Positions 25,237 through 34,685 of a DNA stretch of 64,000 nucleotides are shown here, one piece after another (positions within the stretch are counted from its first letter, which is position 1; each line of letters begins with the position of its first letter). The stretch comes from Wujia chipingensis (GTDB taxonomy: Bacteria; Bacillota; Clostridia; Lachnospirales; Lachnospiraceae): NCBI RefSeq assembly GCF_014337155.1, contig NZ_CP060632.1, forward strand, positions 2,611,001-2,675,000, written 5' to 3'. The position numbers and the translations under genes were made by a program. Under the pieces are notes generated by a model that was not told the DNA's origin, searched no databases, and saw only the letters and a list, made by a program, of their open reading frames with translations.

Positions 25237-25413
25237 TACGCCCTCCATACCTTCACCCCTTTCATATATCGCGTAATTTCTTATTTCTATTGTTCTTGCA
25301 TGTTATCATATACTTCTTATATATACAATCCATTATTCCAATTATGAATATTCTTATAAGAATTTTCTATCCTATGCTAAACAATATCTTCTAGTAAATC
25401 TTTACTCTTATAT

Positions 25414-25455
25414 AAAAAACTCCCCGCAACAACATCATTGTCCTTGCGAGGAGTA
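25414..25455 (-). terminator. Intrinsic terminator of the ArsC-like gene
   Basis: On the minus strand ACTCCTCGCAA and TTGCGGGGAGT pair, followed by TTTTTTATA. Confidence 0.85.
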
Positions 25456-25466
25456 CACATCTATAC

Positions 25467-25817
25467 CTATATCAACTTTTCCTTCCACTCCGCTTCCTTA
25501 AAGCCAACCAGCACCTTTTCTTCATCCACAACCAATGGTCGTTTCACCAACATACCATTCGTCGCAAGAAGCTTGATCTGTTCCTCTTCGCTCATCTCTG
25601 GAAGCCTGTCCTTTAACTTCATTTCCTTATAGAGCATGCCACTTGTGTTAAAAAACTTCTTAAGCAGAAGCCCACTCCTGTCATACCACGTCTTTAACTC
25701 CTCCTCCGTTGGATTCGCTTCTACAATATGACGTTCGGTATACTCAATCTTATTTTCATCTAACCACTTCTTTGCCTTCTGGCAGGTGGAACATTTTGGG
25801 TAACATATAAATTCCAT
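25467..25817 (-). CDS. ArsC/Spx-family thioredoxin-fold protein (YffB/ArsC-like)
   Basis: A 116-residue protein with CPKCSTCQKAKKWL-type N-terminus (CxxC variant YPKCSTCQ), IEYTERHI, NTSG and a C-terminal KRPLVVDEEKVLVGFKEAEW. This is the arsenate reductase-like family that includes Spx and YffB. It has the arsenate-reductase-like VKRP motif. A role in thiol redox is likely; true arsenate reduction is not proven. Single gene with its own terminator. Confidence 0.88.
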   Translation of the reverse strand: MEFICYPKCSTCQKAKKWLDENKIEYTERHIVEANPTEEELKTWYDRSGLLLKKFFNTSGMLYKEMKLKDRLPEMSEEEQIKLLATNGMLVKRPLVVDEEKVLVGFKEAEWKEKLI

Positions 25818-25897
25818 TGTAGATCTCCTTTTCTGCGTGCGTATTTATAACTTCACGCCCTTGTATCATATCTTATTTTATTTCTTACATTCTGAAT

Positions 25898-26881
25898 TTA
25901 CCGCACAAACCGCAGTTTGCCCTTGCTCTCCCAGATAATCTCGCTTACCTGATATGGTGTCTCACCATCCATATGTATCCACTGCGGTGTCTCCGTCACC
26001 AGACGCATCTTCTTACACCTGTGATTCGTAATGTCCTTAAACAACAAATGTTTTTTGAAATAAACAAGCACAACTGCCAGAAGAAGCTTCAACCTTGACA
26101 TGCCTTTCACTAGGCAGACATCCAATCTTCCATCTGTCGGATCTGCGTTTGGGCAAAATGGGATTCCACCACCTTCATACATATGATTCATCCCAACGAC
26201 GAAGAACAGCTCCGGAAGCTTCATCACCGGCGCATCGTCCAGGTATAATTTTGCGCGTACCGTTTTCTTTGCAAATATCTGCTTAACGCCGATCAGCACA
26301 TACACCAATTTACCAAGATGAATCTTATTTAACACCATTTTCAGTCGGCTCCGGCTGACCTCTTCGCAGATATTTGCATCATAGCCAACCCCAGAACTAA
26401 TTAAAAATCGTTTTGCACTGCTTCCCTGATGATTCGTTGTCACTTCTCCATAATCAAGCGCAATTTCCTCCGGATTTTCAAGCAGATGCGTAATTGCACG
26501 TTCCACATTCTTTTCCAAATGCATATTTCTAGCGAAATCATTTCCGGATCCTGTCTGAATACACGATAACGTCGTATGATCAAATTCCTGAATCCCATTT
26601 AGGACTTCATTTAATGTTCCGTCGCCGCCAATCACTAAAATATTGATATCTTCCTCATTTCCCCGAACCACTTCCTTGCTTTGATCCATAGCAGCCGTTT
26701 CGTTTAAAGCCATGTTCCTTCCTGCTGTAAGTTTCCCTGCAACCATCGTTGCTTCTCCCGGCTTCCGCAGTACATACACCTTATACGCCACGTTTTTTCG
26801 GTCTAATATGTCTTTTATCTCCCTCCATGCATCCATTCCTTTTCCAGAAGATGAGGTCGGATTTACGATTATATGGTACAT
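25898..26881 (-). CDS. Diacylglycerol kinase-family lipid kinase (YegS/DgkB-like)
   Basis: A 327-residue lipid kinase of the DAGK catalytic family: NPTSSSGKG at the start, VIGGDGTLNEVLNGI (the GGDGT nucleotide loop, about 85-100), QTGSGNDFARN, and a C-terminal PNADPTDGRLDV. Such enzymes recycle diacylglycerol to phosphatidic acid at the membrane. The ATG at 26,881 has AAAGGA nine bases upstream; a GTG six codons earlier is less likely. It starts 24 bases behind the 132-residue gene and may be co-transcribed with it. Confidence 0.92.
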   Translation of the reverse strand: MYHIIVNPTSSSGKGMDAWREIKDILDRKNVAYKVYVLRKPGEATMVAGKLTAGRNMALNETAAMDQSKEVVRGNEEDINILVIGGDGTLNEVLNGIQEFDHTTLSCIQTGSGNDFARNMHLEKNVERAITHLLENPEEIALDYGEVTTNHQGSSAKRFLISSGVGYDANICEEVSRSRLKMVLNKIHLGKLVYVLIGVKQIFAKKTVRAKLYLDDAPVMKLPELFFVVGMNHMYEGGGIPFCPNADPTDGRLDVCLVKGMSRLKLLLAVVLVYFKKHLLFKDITNHRCKKMRLVTETPQWIHMDGETPYQVSEIIWESKGKLRFVR

Positions 26882-26905
26882 TCTTGTTATCCTTTCCACA
26901 CGCCG

Positions 26906-27304
26906 CTATCTCTCGATAGCGGGCGTATCTTCATACAGCTGATACTGCAGCTTCGTGCGTGCTTCACGGTAGTCGTTTTGCACAACCAATGTGTAACGGG
27001 CTCCCTGGAAGGCAACATAGTTCCTGCCGTCCCTCGCAAAGAACGATACCAGCACCCGCTCCTGCCAGATCTCCTCTGGCAGCTGCTTCTGCAAAACCCG
27101 CTCCACAAAACGGATTGCAATATCCTCAAAGCTGTATTGGTGCTCCCGCTTATTCTCCACATAGTAGAGATACAGCTTCTGGACATAACACTCGGACACA
27201 GCTTCCATCTGCTTGAAGTAGCTGCCGAGCATCATATAAACTGCATAATTAAATGCATTCTGGTTATTTGTTGCCTTATCGATTGTAGTTGTTGTATTCA
27301 TCAT
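26906..27304 (-). CDS. Unrecognised conserved-looking protein
   Basis: A 132-residue soluble protein rich in Tyr, Glu and Arg (FNYAVYMMLGSYFKQMEAV, YSFEDIAIRFVERVLQKQLP, LVVQNDYREARTKLQYQL). No motif is recognised. AAGGAGG lies five bases upstream of the first of two consecutive ATGs. It reads toward the lipid kinase, 24 bases away. Confidence 0.7.
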   Translation of the reverse strand: MMNTTTTIDKATNNQNAFNYAVYMMLGSYFKQMEAVSECYVQKLYLYYVENKREHQYSFEDIAIRFVERVLQKQLPEEIWQERVLVSFFARDGRNYVAFQGARYTLVVQNDYREARTKLQYQLYEDTPAIER

Positions 27305-27345
27305 ACATACCTCCTTGAATAAAAACAATAGATTTTTTGATAAAA

Positions 27346-27390
27346 ATAGGCAGACTTGTAGAACTGTCTATCTTCGTCTACAATCTGCCT
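27346..27390 (-). terminator. Hairpin terminator or leader structure
   Basis: On the minus strand GGCAGATTGTAGA pairs with TCTACAAGTCTGCC around a loop and is followed by TATTTTTAT. It lies between the DUF308 gene and the 132-residue gene and may end the former. Confidence 0.6.
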
Positions 27391-27523
27391 TCTTCGTTCT
27401 ATTTAGTTTCATTCAAGAAAATACTCTGATTTTCCGAAGCTATTGTTAGTATAACGCATTCCGTTTAGATATACAAGACTTATTTCACCATTACAGTTAA
27501 ACTCATAGTTCAATTACCTATAC

Positions 27524-28003
27524 CTAATAGGTTTTATTTGCGCCAACCAACGTCATGATACCATTTATTACCAACAGCACACCCGTTGCAATAAATACCC
27601 ACGCAATCGTTCCGCTCTGGTTGAAGAGCAGGCACGCACCCGCAGCCACCATCAGCCCCGGTCTGAAATATTCCTGAAACCGCTCTCCGGCTGTCAGGTT
27701 AACCGGCATGGTCTTCTTGATCGAAGAGATCTGCAGAAGCCCCATTATAATGATTCCTGCTGCCAGAATATAGAATGCAAGACTTGCAAATACCCAGCCA
27801 AATACCAAAATACAGATTCCGGCAACTGACTTCACAATTCCATAATTTACGAGTCCTGCCACAAAATCCATAATGGCTCCAACAATTACAAATACTGCCA
27901 GAAGCGTAATGGCTGCGGTAATAATTTTTCCTTTCATAACAATTAGCAAAATTCCAAGCAATATGGATCCCAAAGCTGACGCTACGTTTTCTTTCTGGTT
28001 CAT
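27524..28003 (-). CDS. DUF308 family membrane protein
   Basis: A 159-residue protein with about six hydrophobic segments arranged as helical pairs (LGSILLGILLIV, AAITLLAVFVIVGAIMD, AGICILVFGWVFA, ILAAGIIIMGLL, TIAWVFIATGVLLVINGI). This is the DUF308/HdeD-like layout. AAGGAGG upstream of the ATG. Role unknown; HdeD in E. coli is linked to acid resistance, but that should not be assumed here. Confidence 0.85.
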   Translation of the reverse strand: MNQKENVASALGSILLGILLIVMKGKIITAAITLLAVFVIVGAIMDFVAGLVNYGIVKSVAGICILVFGWVFASLAFYILAAGIIIMGLLQISSIKKTMPVNLTAGERFQEYFRPGLMVAAGACLLFNQSGTIAWVFIATGVLLVINGIMTLVGANKTY

Positions 28004-28085
28004 ATGTTGTTCCTCCTTATCAATTATCTCCTATAATAACTCATCCAACAGCTTACTTCATATCTGCCTCAAATGCAACGGACAA

Positions 28086-30191
28086 TTATGAATCTCTGTA
28101 TGATATAAGCCATTCAACCAGATCTTCATACCCGATTGCCCGGCTGTAATAAGCGCCCTGGAATACATCACACCCCAATGCTTTCAGCTTCTCTAACTGT
28201 TCTTTTGACTCCACCCATTCTGCAATCGTTGTAAAATGAATCGACTCCCCAAGCTTGGTGATCGAACCGATGATTTCCGCATTGGTTTCGTTTTCAAGCA
28301 CATTCCGCGTCAAAGATCCATCCAGTTTCACGACTGCAAAAAATCCCGTCTGCAAGTAGAGCAGGGAGGTATGCCCCATCCCAAAATCATCAATCAAAAA
28401 CCGGTGTCCGTGTGCTTTCAATTCTTCTATTTTATGTACCACATCCTCTGTCGAAGATATCGCGTCCTGCTCAGTGATTTCAAGACACAACTGGCTACAG
28501 GAAATTCCATGTGTCTTCACGCTGTTTTCCACCGCTTCCACCAATCCATCCCACTGCAGTGACGCATTGGTCAGATTGACAGAGATATCAAAGCTTTCGT
28601 CTACATAATCAGTCAGTCTGGCTCTCGCCGCTGCCGCTTCATCTAAGATTGCTGCATCAAGCGCATGCATAATTCCAAGTTCTTTTGCAAGCTGAATGAT
28701 AAGTGGTGGGTAAATATTTCCAAACACGGGATGATTCCACCGAATCAAAGCCTCCGCACCAGAACAATGCCCATTCTTGTCCACCTGTGGCTGATACATC
28801 AGAAACAGACTGTGATTTTCAATTGCCTCCTTCAATTCGCCGGCCAGCAGCCGTGCCGTATTTCCACATACATCTTCCCGTTTTGTAAATGCGAACAGAA
28901 CTCCACTTTCTTCCTGCTTTTTGTATTCTTCTACCAATTGGTTCACATTCTGTATCATCTGCTGCCGGCGCTGCATTTCAAACATCCGGATAAACGGACG
29001 ATATACAAACACGCCGATCACAATACATATAAGCTGAAGCACTACTCCTTTCCACGAACCAGTTGCCTGATATCCACTCAGAAGAACTGGCGTTGTCCAC
29101 TCCACCGATGCTACCACATGTGGAACAATGTCAAAATACATTGCCGCATATGTAATCAGGAAATTCAGGATCGGAACTACCAAAAATGGTACAATAAAGA
29201 TCGGATTCAAAATGACCGGAACTCCAAACAACGCAATCTCACTGATATTAAACAAAACTGCCGGTGCCGCCATACCCGCAACATTCCGCAGACTCTTCGT
29301 CTTCGCAAACAGCAAAACCGCGATTACAAGGCAGATCATCACGCCGGTTCCCCCCATGATTACGAACACATCCTGAAAAGACTTGCTGAATATACCAACA
29401 GATACATCTGAGAAATTCTGTTTGATCACAACATCTAATACATTGTTTCCATGCACCCCAAAAAACCAAAATACATGTGTCTCCACAATGATTAAGATTC
29501 CAGACCAGAAATTATTATCAATCGAACCAAACAGACGATTTACTCCAAGCTCAAACAATTCCTGTACTCCATTTACCCCGCTCGTCACATATAGTACCTG
29601 ATGAAACAAGTTAAACACGAATAATATCCCCAAAGTACAGCCAATTCCATTGATTGCATGCATATAACCACTGTCAGTATCTATTTCCTTGTTTCTCACT
29701 GACATAAAATTTATATCCTTTAATTTGAAATACAAAAATCCTGCACCAAGGGATACAAACAGTGCAGTGAATGTATTCATATTGCTAAATGCCTTTATCG
29801 AAAAACTCCCATATTGGATTCCTGCACATCCGGCAAAACTGGCAAGCGTAACAACCGCCAGTACAATCGCATCCCCCGGCTCCACAAATCCACTTTTCTT
29901 TCTGGATTTGATCAGCGCATAGCTGACACTCGTCGTCACTGCAAGCAAAACCGCAAAAATATCATTTACACCATGATATATAAATTGCAGCATATCCATA
30001 ACATGACCTGACCAGATATGTGCAATAAAATCCTGATAGCCTGCTATCGGCAGACTCATGATCATCAATGCGCCATAGCCAACAACAAGCAGGGGAATAA
30101 GCATAATCATCCCCTTGCGGATCGCACCAAAGGCACAGCTTTTTTCTATCTTATTCGTTGCTTTTAATACTCTGTTTTCCATTTTTTTCAT
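28086..30191 (-). CDS. PTS EIIC - EAL domain fusion (putative c-di-GMP phosphodiesterase with sugar-permease-like membrane domain)
   Basis: A 701-residue fusion. Residues about 15-400 form a multi-pass PTS_EIIC domain of the lactose/cellobiose type (GMIMLIPLLVVG, HVFWFFGVHGNN, LFGVPVILNPIFIVPF). A short coiled linker follows, then an EAL domain (about 445-690): GAEALIRWNHP, SVNLTN, LEITEQD, IDDFGMG, VKLDGSL and CDVFQG. Most catalytic residues are kept, but the usual AEGVE loop reads AEWVE and KIDxSF reads KLDGSL, so activity should be tested. The membrane domain may act as a sugar-responsive sensor rather than a transporter (inference). Its promoter faces that of the receptor-PilZ gene. Confidence 0.93.
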   Translation of the reverse strand: MKKMENRVLKATNKIEKSCAFGAIRKGMIMLIPLLVVGYGALMIMSLPIAGYQDFIAHIWSGHVMDMLQFIYHGVNDIFAVLLAVTTSVSYALIKSRKKSGFVEPGDAIVLAVVTLASFAGCAGIQYGSFSIKAFSNMNTFTALFVSLGAGFLYFKLKDINFMSVRNKEIDTDSGYMHAINGIGCTLGILFVFNLFHQVLYVTSGVNGVQELFELGVNRLFGSIDNNFWSGILIIVETHVFWFFGVHGNNVLDVVIKQNFSDVSVGIFSKSFQDVFVIMGGTGVMICLVIAVLLFAKTKSLRNVAGMAAPAVLFNISEIALFGVPVILNPIFIVPFLVVPILNFLITYAAMYFDIVPHVVASVEWTTPVLLSGYQATGSWKGVVLQLICIVIGVFVYRPFIRMFEMQRRQQMIQNVNQLVEEYKKQEESGVLFAFTKREDVCGNTARLLAGELKEAIENHSLFLMYQPQVDKNGHCSGAEALIRWNHPVFGNIYPPLIIQLAKELGIMHALDAAILDEAAAARARLTDYVDESFDISVNLTNASLQWDGLVEAVENSVKTHGISCSQLCLEITEQDAISSTEDVVHKIEELKAHGHRFLIDDFGMGHTSLLYLQTGFFAVVKLDGSLTRNVLENETNAEIIGSITKLGESIHFTTIAEWVESKEQLEKLKALGCDVFQGAYYSRAIGYEDLVEWLISYRDS

Positions 30192-30220
30192 TCGTATATT
30201 TCCTCAATTCATAATACTTT

Positions 30221-30249
30221 ATTATAACATGGATACAGCACAAGCTCAA
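30221..30249 (-). promoter_or_regulatory. Putative promoter of the EIIC-EAL gene
   Basis: Minus strand TTGAGC (30244-30249), 17 bases, TATAAT (30221-30226), about 30 bases before the start codon. Confidence 0.7.
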
Positions 30250-30317
30250 CCACATCTGAACTTTCCTATTTACCAATTCTTTCACATTCACCCCAGGAGA
30301 AAATACATTATCTGTAA

Positions 30318-30346
30318 TTACATTTATAACAATACTATGCTATAAT
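30318..30346 (+). promoter_or_regulatory. Putative promoter of the chemoreceptor-PilZ gene
   Basis: Plus strand TTACAT (30318-30323), 17 bases, TATAAT (30341-30346), 100 bases before the ATG and about 70 bases from the opposing promoter. Confidence 0.6.
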
Positions 30347-30446
30347 AAAGTTTACGACAGATGTATTTACAGACACCTTATAAAAACGAATGAAACTGAT
30401 GAGCAACAGATTGCCACGGATATATATTCCACGAAGGAGAAAAATT

Positions 30447-32525
30447 ATGAATTACGGCGGATCTGTTTTTAAGGAAAAGGCGAACCGGAGAGCCAGACGG
30501 ATCTGGATTATTTTCGTAGCATTACTTTCTGCCAACTATGGTGCTGATGTAGCAAACCATCTACGTGGCACTTCTTATTATATTGTTTTTTTAGTTCTCT
30601 GCTGGCTTCCGATTATCTCGGGCGAGATTCTGCTTCGTGTAAAGGGCTTTGACACCGACCAATACAAGTTTAATCTGGTCATTGGGTATGGTATTTTCTA
30701 TACATTTGTGGTATGCACGACAGAATCCCCGATTGCATTCACGTATATTCTTCCTGTGACAAGTCTTCTGGTCCTCTATAAGAGTATCCGATTCATGGTA
30801 AGCTGCGGAATCGCAAACTCCCTGATTATCGTCGGAGGTGCTGCCTATCGTATCTCACAGGGATTCAACTCCGCCTCCGATATGAAGAATTATCAGCTCG
30901 AGCTCGCCTGTATCATACTCTGCTATATCTGCTATGTCATGTCCATCAAGCACCTGATTGAGTCTGACGGTGCCATGACAGACAGCATCAAGGCAGACCT
31001 TCATCGTGTTGTCACGACTGTGGAACAGGTAAAGCAGGCATGTAACACGATCACAAACGGCATTACCGTTGTCCGTGAGCTTGCATCCGAGAACACACAC
31101 GGTGCCACGATTGTTGTAGACAGCCTGAACCGGCTCAGCGATCATAACTCTGACTTGCAGAGCAGTACAACCTCGTCAAACGAAATGACATCCGACATAC
31201 ACGCACAGGTCAACCATGTGGCAGAGATGATTGAGCAAATGGTCTCACTTGCGAGCACTTCGGTGCAGCACGCGAAGGTAAGCTCCGAGGATCTGGCAGA
31301 TCTTGTAACAACGACGAACACGATGGCTTCGCTCTCCGGGTAGATCGAGCAGACATTGCAGAATTTCAAATCTGAATTCGCCATGGTGAAGAACGAAACC
31401 GGTGTCATCGAGAATATCACATCTCAGACGAATCTTCTTGCATTAAATGCATCGATTGAAGCTGCCCGCGTCGGCGAATCCGGAAAGGGATTTGCAGTCG
31501 TAGCCGATCAGATCCGTACATTAAGCGAGGAAACCAAGTCCTCTTCCAATCAGATTCGGCAGGCTCTCGAGCATCTTGAAGAGACTTCTGAGCGGATGAC
31601 CGCTTCGATGGAAGAAACCCTGAAGCTGATCCAGCTCACATTGACCAAGGTCACGCAGACCGGTAAGAGTATGACGGAAATCGCTTCCGATACGAATAAG
31701 ATCGGTGAGAATATTCAGGTCATCGACCACGCCATGAAGGAAGTCGAGGCTTCCAACATCCATCTTGTGGACAATCTGAATCAGGTAACGGATATCGTCG
31801 GCGACATGACAACCTGCATCAGCGACTCCAATGAGATCAACAACCGCATGCTCAGCAAATACGATGAATCAGCCAACAGCATCAACTCCATTGAGACCGT
31901 CATCGAATCCCTCATGTGCGAGCTTGGAATCGGTGGTTTCATGGGAACCGAAGATGTACAGCCTGGCATGAAACTGAGTGTGGCACTGAAGGACGGAAAG
32001 AACTATTACGGCGAGGTACTGACACGTGAGAACAATACGTTATCAATCACCCTTGCAAATGCACCGAAGCTTACGGAGGTGACAGAACGTAAGCTGCAAG
32101 TAACTGTCGGCAACGTGCTTTACTGCTGGGATCCGGCTAAGATTGTCCATACCGCGCAAGAAGCGGCTTCCCACTTCACGATTCAGATTGAATCCCGTCC
32201 GAAGATTAACAACCGCCGGAAATACCCTCGTCTGGATATCTCCAATGCCTGCACGATCACTCTGGCAGATGGCACAACAACCATGGAAGGCAAGCTCGAT
32301 AACTTAAGTGCAAACGGCTTTGCATTCCTGACACATGACAACTACTTTGCTACCCATAAGGGCGTCGACATCCGTGTGAAAATTCACAACTTTGACCTGC
32401 CTCAACACGACGTACTGGAAGGACGTGTTATCCGCTGCTCTGATAATGAGGGGCTTTACATCGTCGGCTGCCAGATGCCGGGAGATGATTTCTTTATTCG
32501 GGATTATGTGAAGAGTCGGTTGTAA
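30447..32525 (+). pseudogene. Chemoreceptor (MCP) with C-terminal PilZ domain, interrupted by one amber codon
   Basis: Read through the stop, this is 692 residues. Six membrane segments fill about 10-180, then an MCP signalling region with the hairpin tip around [25 protein letters not shown], and a C-terminal PilZ domain (RRKYPRLD, then LDNLSANGF), the c-di-GMP-binding signature. At 31341-31343 a TAG splits the frame inside the signalling helix ([12 protein letters not shown]); CAG to TAG is one base change. Everything downstream is in frame and well conserved. ATG at 30,447 with AAGGAG seven bases upstream. Either a recent nonsense mutation, a base error, or readthrough. Confidence 0.88.
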
Positions 32526-32589
32526 TTGGACAACCTGCATACATTACATGAATGCGATGAATATTGTTGTATTGTTGCAAAGCAGGGTG

Positions 32590-32754
32590 CTAAACAAGCT
32601 GTAAAAAATGGTCATAAAAAACGCATGTCAAGTTGATTGACATGCGTTTTTCGTTCGTATTCTGTTGAGTTAAGTCTGCAAAAATCAAGCTACCAAAGGA
32701 CATCAACAATGCTAATATCCCAATGAAAATCGAAATGATCTCATAAGTCGTCAT
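32590..32754 (-). CDS. Holin-like small toxin (type I toxin-antitoxin candidate)
   Basis: A 54-residue frame beginning MTTYEIISIFIGILALLMSF, the (M)xTYExISLxI...LL..L pattern of the putative holin-like toxin family (Hol_Tox/TxpA-like), in which one hydrophobic helix damages the membrane. The frame runs through a hairpin terminator at 32616-32653, so the last 20 codons may be extra. The ribosome site is weak (GGAG 16 bases upstream), as expected for toxins controlled by leader structure. An antisense RNA would be the antitoxin but was not located. Confidence 0.6.
   Translation of the reverse strand: MTTYEIISIFIGILALLMSFGSLIFADLTQQNTNEKRMSINLTCVFYDHFLQLV
32616..32653. terminator. Bidirectional intrinsic terminator
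   Basis: AAAACGCATGTCAA and TTGACATGCGTTTT form a perfect stem around GTTGA, with T-runs on both strands. It lies 90 bases behind the PilZ-receptor gene and inside the 3' part of the toxin frame. Confidence 0.88.
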
Positions 32755-32918
32755 CGGCGCCACGTCTACACTCCGTTTCGGTCGGTGCTAAACAAGTGTC
32801 CCCCGGACGCTTAACGCCTTGTCATGGGTACTTTCCTTAGATAGTATCCTAACATAAGAACTAATGCTTCTGCAAGGATAAATAAAAATTATTGATTATC
32901 CCTCTACGTCGCAAAATA

Positions 32919-33827
32919 CTATTTAGCATCGGTTACAATCGGAAAGTTCATTTCAACAATAAACTCTTTTTTTTCTATTTTTGCTTCAATCTCTCCATCC
33001 ATCCGACTAACCAACTCCTTTGCAATAGATAGTCCCAATCCAGTAGATGTTTTACTTCTGGCAACATCTGCTTTATAAAACCGCTCAAATACCTGATCTA
33101 TATTAATCTGTTCTGGATGTGTAACCTGATTGCTGATTCTAAGCACCGCCTGATTTTGATCACGTTCCAACACAATGCTAATCTTCTTTTCTCCATGATC
33201 CAGCCCATTTTTTATCACATTTTGGATAACACGGCGGAGTCCCTGCCTGTTTCCATGTATATACAACTGTTCTTCCGTAATCTGAATATCCGGCTGAATT
33301 TCCATTCTTACCCATTCATCATAGTATGAAAAAACTGTTTCTTTCAAAATCCGGTTCATACAGCACAATGTCAATTCCAAACTGTAAGATTCGTTTTTTA
33401 ACTTTGTAAACATAAAAAGTTCTTCCAACATTTCATTCAGACTATGAATTCTTTCGTGGATAATGCTTAAATAACGTTCCTGATCCTCTATATTTTCACA
33501 TTCTTCCATTAGCTGGAAATATCCGTCCAAAGATGTCAGTGGTGTGCGGATATCATGAGAAAGATTTGTATATGTGTCCGTAATCAGAGCTTCTTTCTCC
33601 TGATAATGCTGCTTCTCTTTTCTTCGCAGTTCCAGAAGCTCATTCAACTTGTCAGAAAGCTTTCCTATTCCACCCACATCAAATTCATGGTTAATCAACA
33701 TGTTACTGTCATGTTTCATCATAAACGCCAATTGGCGGCAGATGTCTTTCACCTGCCGCTGGTATTTCCACATAATAATAAATTGTAAGATAATAATTCC
33801 TGCTAATATCCCAATTACGATATACAT
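32919..33827 (-). CDS. Sensor histidine kinase of an antimicrobial-peptide-type module
   Basis: A 302-residue kinase with one N-terminal membrane helix (IGILAGIIILQFIIMW) and almost no external sensor domain. The H-box is LSHDIRTPLTSLDGY, the N-box NVIKNGLDHG, and the G-box STGLGLSIAKEL. Its start lies just behind the permease gene stop. The set regulator-ATPase-permease-kinase resembles lantibiotic/bacitracin-sensing units, where the kinase senses the transporter rather than a ligand. Cognate regulator: the gene at 35,674. Confidence 0.92.
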   Translation of the reverse strand: MYIVIGILAGIIILQFIIMWKYQRQVKDICRQLAFMMKHDSNMLINHEFDVGGIGKLSDKLNELLELRRKEKQHYQEKEALITDTYTNLSHDIRTPLTSLDGYFQLMEECENIEDQERYLSIIHERIHSLNEMLEELFMFTKLKNESYSLELTLCCMNRILKETVFSYYDEWVRMEIQPDIQITEEQLYIHGNRQGLRRVIQNVIKNGLDHGEKKISIVLERDQNQAVLRISNQVTHPEQINIDQVFERFYKADVARSKTSTGLGLSIAKELVSRMDGEIEAKIEKKEFIVEMNFPIVTDAK

Positions 33828-33830
33828 CCG

Positions 33831-34685
33831 TTAAATATCCCTCTTTTGAAAAACAACGTTGCTTACTGATATCATCATAACGATGAACACTATTGCCACA
33901 CCAAATGCCGCCAAACACTCATTTCCACTCGGATTCATAGGAAGCAGTGATAATTTTCCTGTTATCGTATACTTATAAATCTGGAAATCCTGAATTCCTA
34001 TTTTTTGAATAGCACTATTGATCACCCCATACACAATGGTCATTACATTCATGCTAAGACAGACAGCAATGACCATGCTGATTACATTATTTTTCAAAAC
34101 AATTGCAATCGCCATACAAATCAGCACAAGTGCATAATGAAGAGCCAGTTCAGTCACAAAATAAGATAAAATTGCCTTTGTATTTCCCCATTCCAATTCC
34201 CCGAAAACAATACCATTCGCCGCTGCCTGAAATAAGAATGCACCTGCCATTGTCAGTACCGTAAAGACAGCCAAGGCAATTGCCCTGGAAAAAATCAGAG
34301 TTCCTCTATTTCTAACCTGACCTCCTATATTCTTAATATATCCGCTACTGATATCCGCTGTTGAAAACAGAACAGTAAAAATCACCAAAAGCAGTGCATA
34401 CAATTTTCCTTGGGAATTGGCAAAAAAGATATCATATACCGTCACCTTTTCTCCCGGCTCCGTAGGCAACGTTACCATCATTCCCACATTAATATTATCC
34501 ACAGCAGGTTCAGTAACCTGCTCCTGTTTCATGGCATCCTTTTCAGTCAAAAGCTCATAATCTGTCTTGCATAAAGATGTTGTAATCAATAATATTGCAG
34601 CCAGTACGATCCAGATTACATACATACTTTTGGTTTTAAGCATCCGGTATAAATCCATTTTTATTATATTAAGCATGATCCGCAC
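33831..34685 (-). CDS. ABC-2 type transporter permease
   Basis: A 284-residue membrane protein with six predicted helices: one after MKLKTKSMYVIWIVLAAIL-type N-terminus, a long extracellular loop (about 40-95), then five more. It belongs to the ABC-2 permeases of lantibiotic-immunity/BcrB type. It overlaps the ATPase gene by 17 bases. A role in peptide antibiotic export or detoxification is inferred from the neighbourhood. Confidence 0.85.
   Translation of the reverse strand: MRIMLNIIKMDLYRMLKTKSMYVIWIVLAAILLITTSLCKTDYELLTEKDAMKQEQVTEPAVDNINVGMMVTLPTEPGEKVTVYDIFFANSQGKLYALLLVIFTVLFSTADISSGYIKNIGGQVRNRGTLIFSRAIALAVFTVLTMAGAFLFQAAANGIVFGELEWGNTKAILSYFVTELALHYALVLICMAIAIVLKNNVISMVIAVCLSMNVMTIVYGVINSAIQKIGIQDFQIYKYTITGKLSLLPMNPSGNECLAAFGVAIVFIVMMISVSNVVFQKRDI

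Larger units (their letters stand above)
32586..32796. repeat. 13-bp direct repeats flanking the small toxin gene
   Basis: GGTGCTAAACAAG is found at 32586-32598 and at 32784-32796, 198 bp apart, bracketing the holin-like toxin frame. It may be the footprint of insertion of a small module or a pairing element of its RNAs. Confidence 0.65.
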
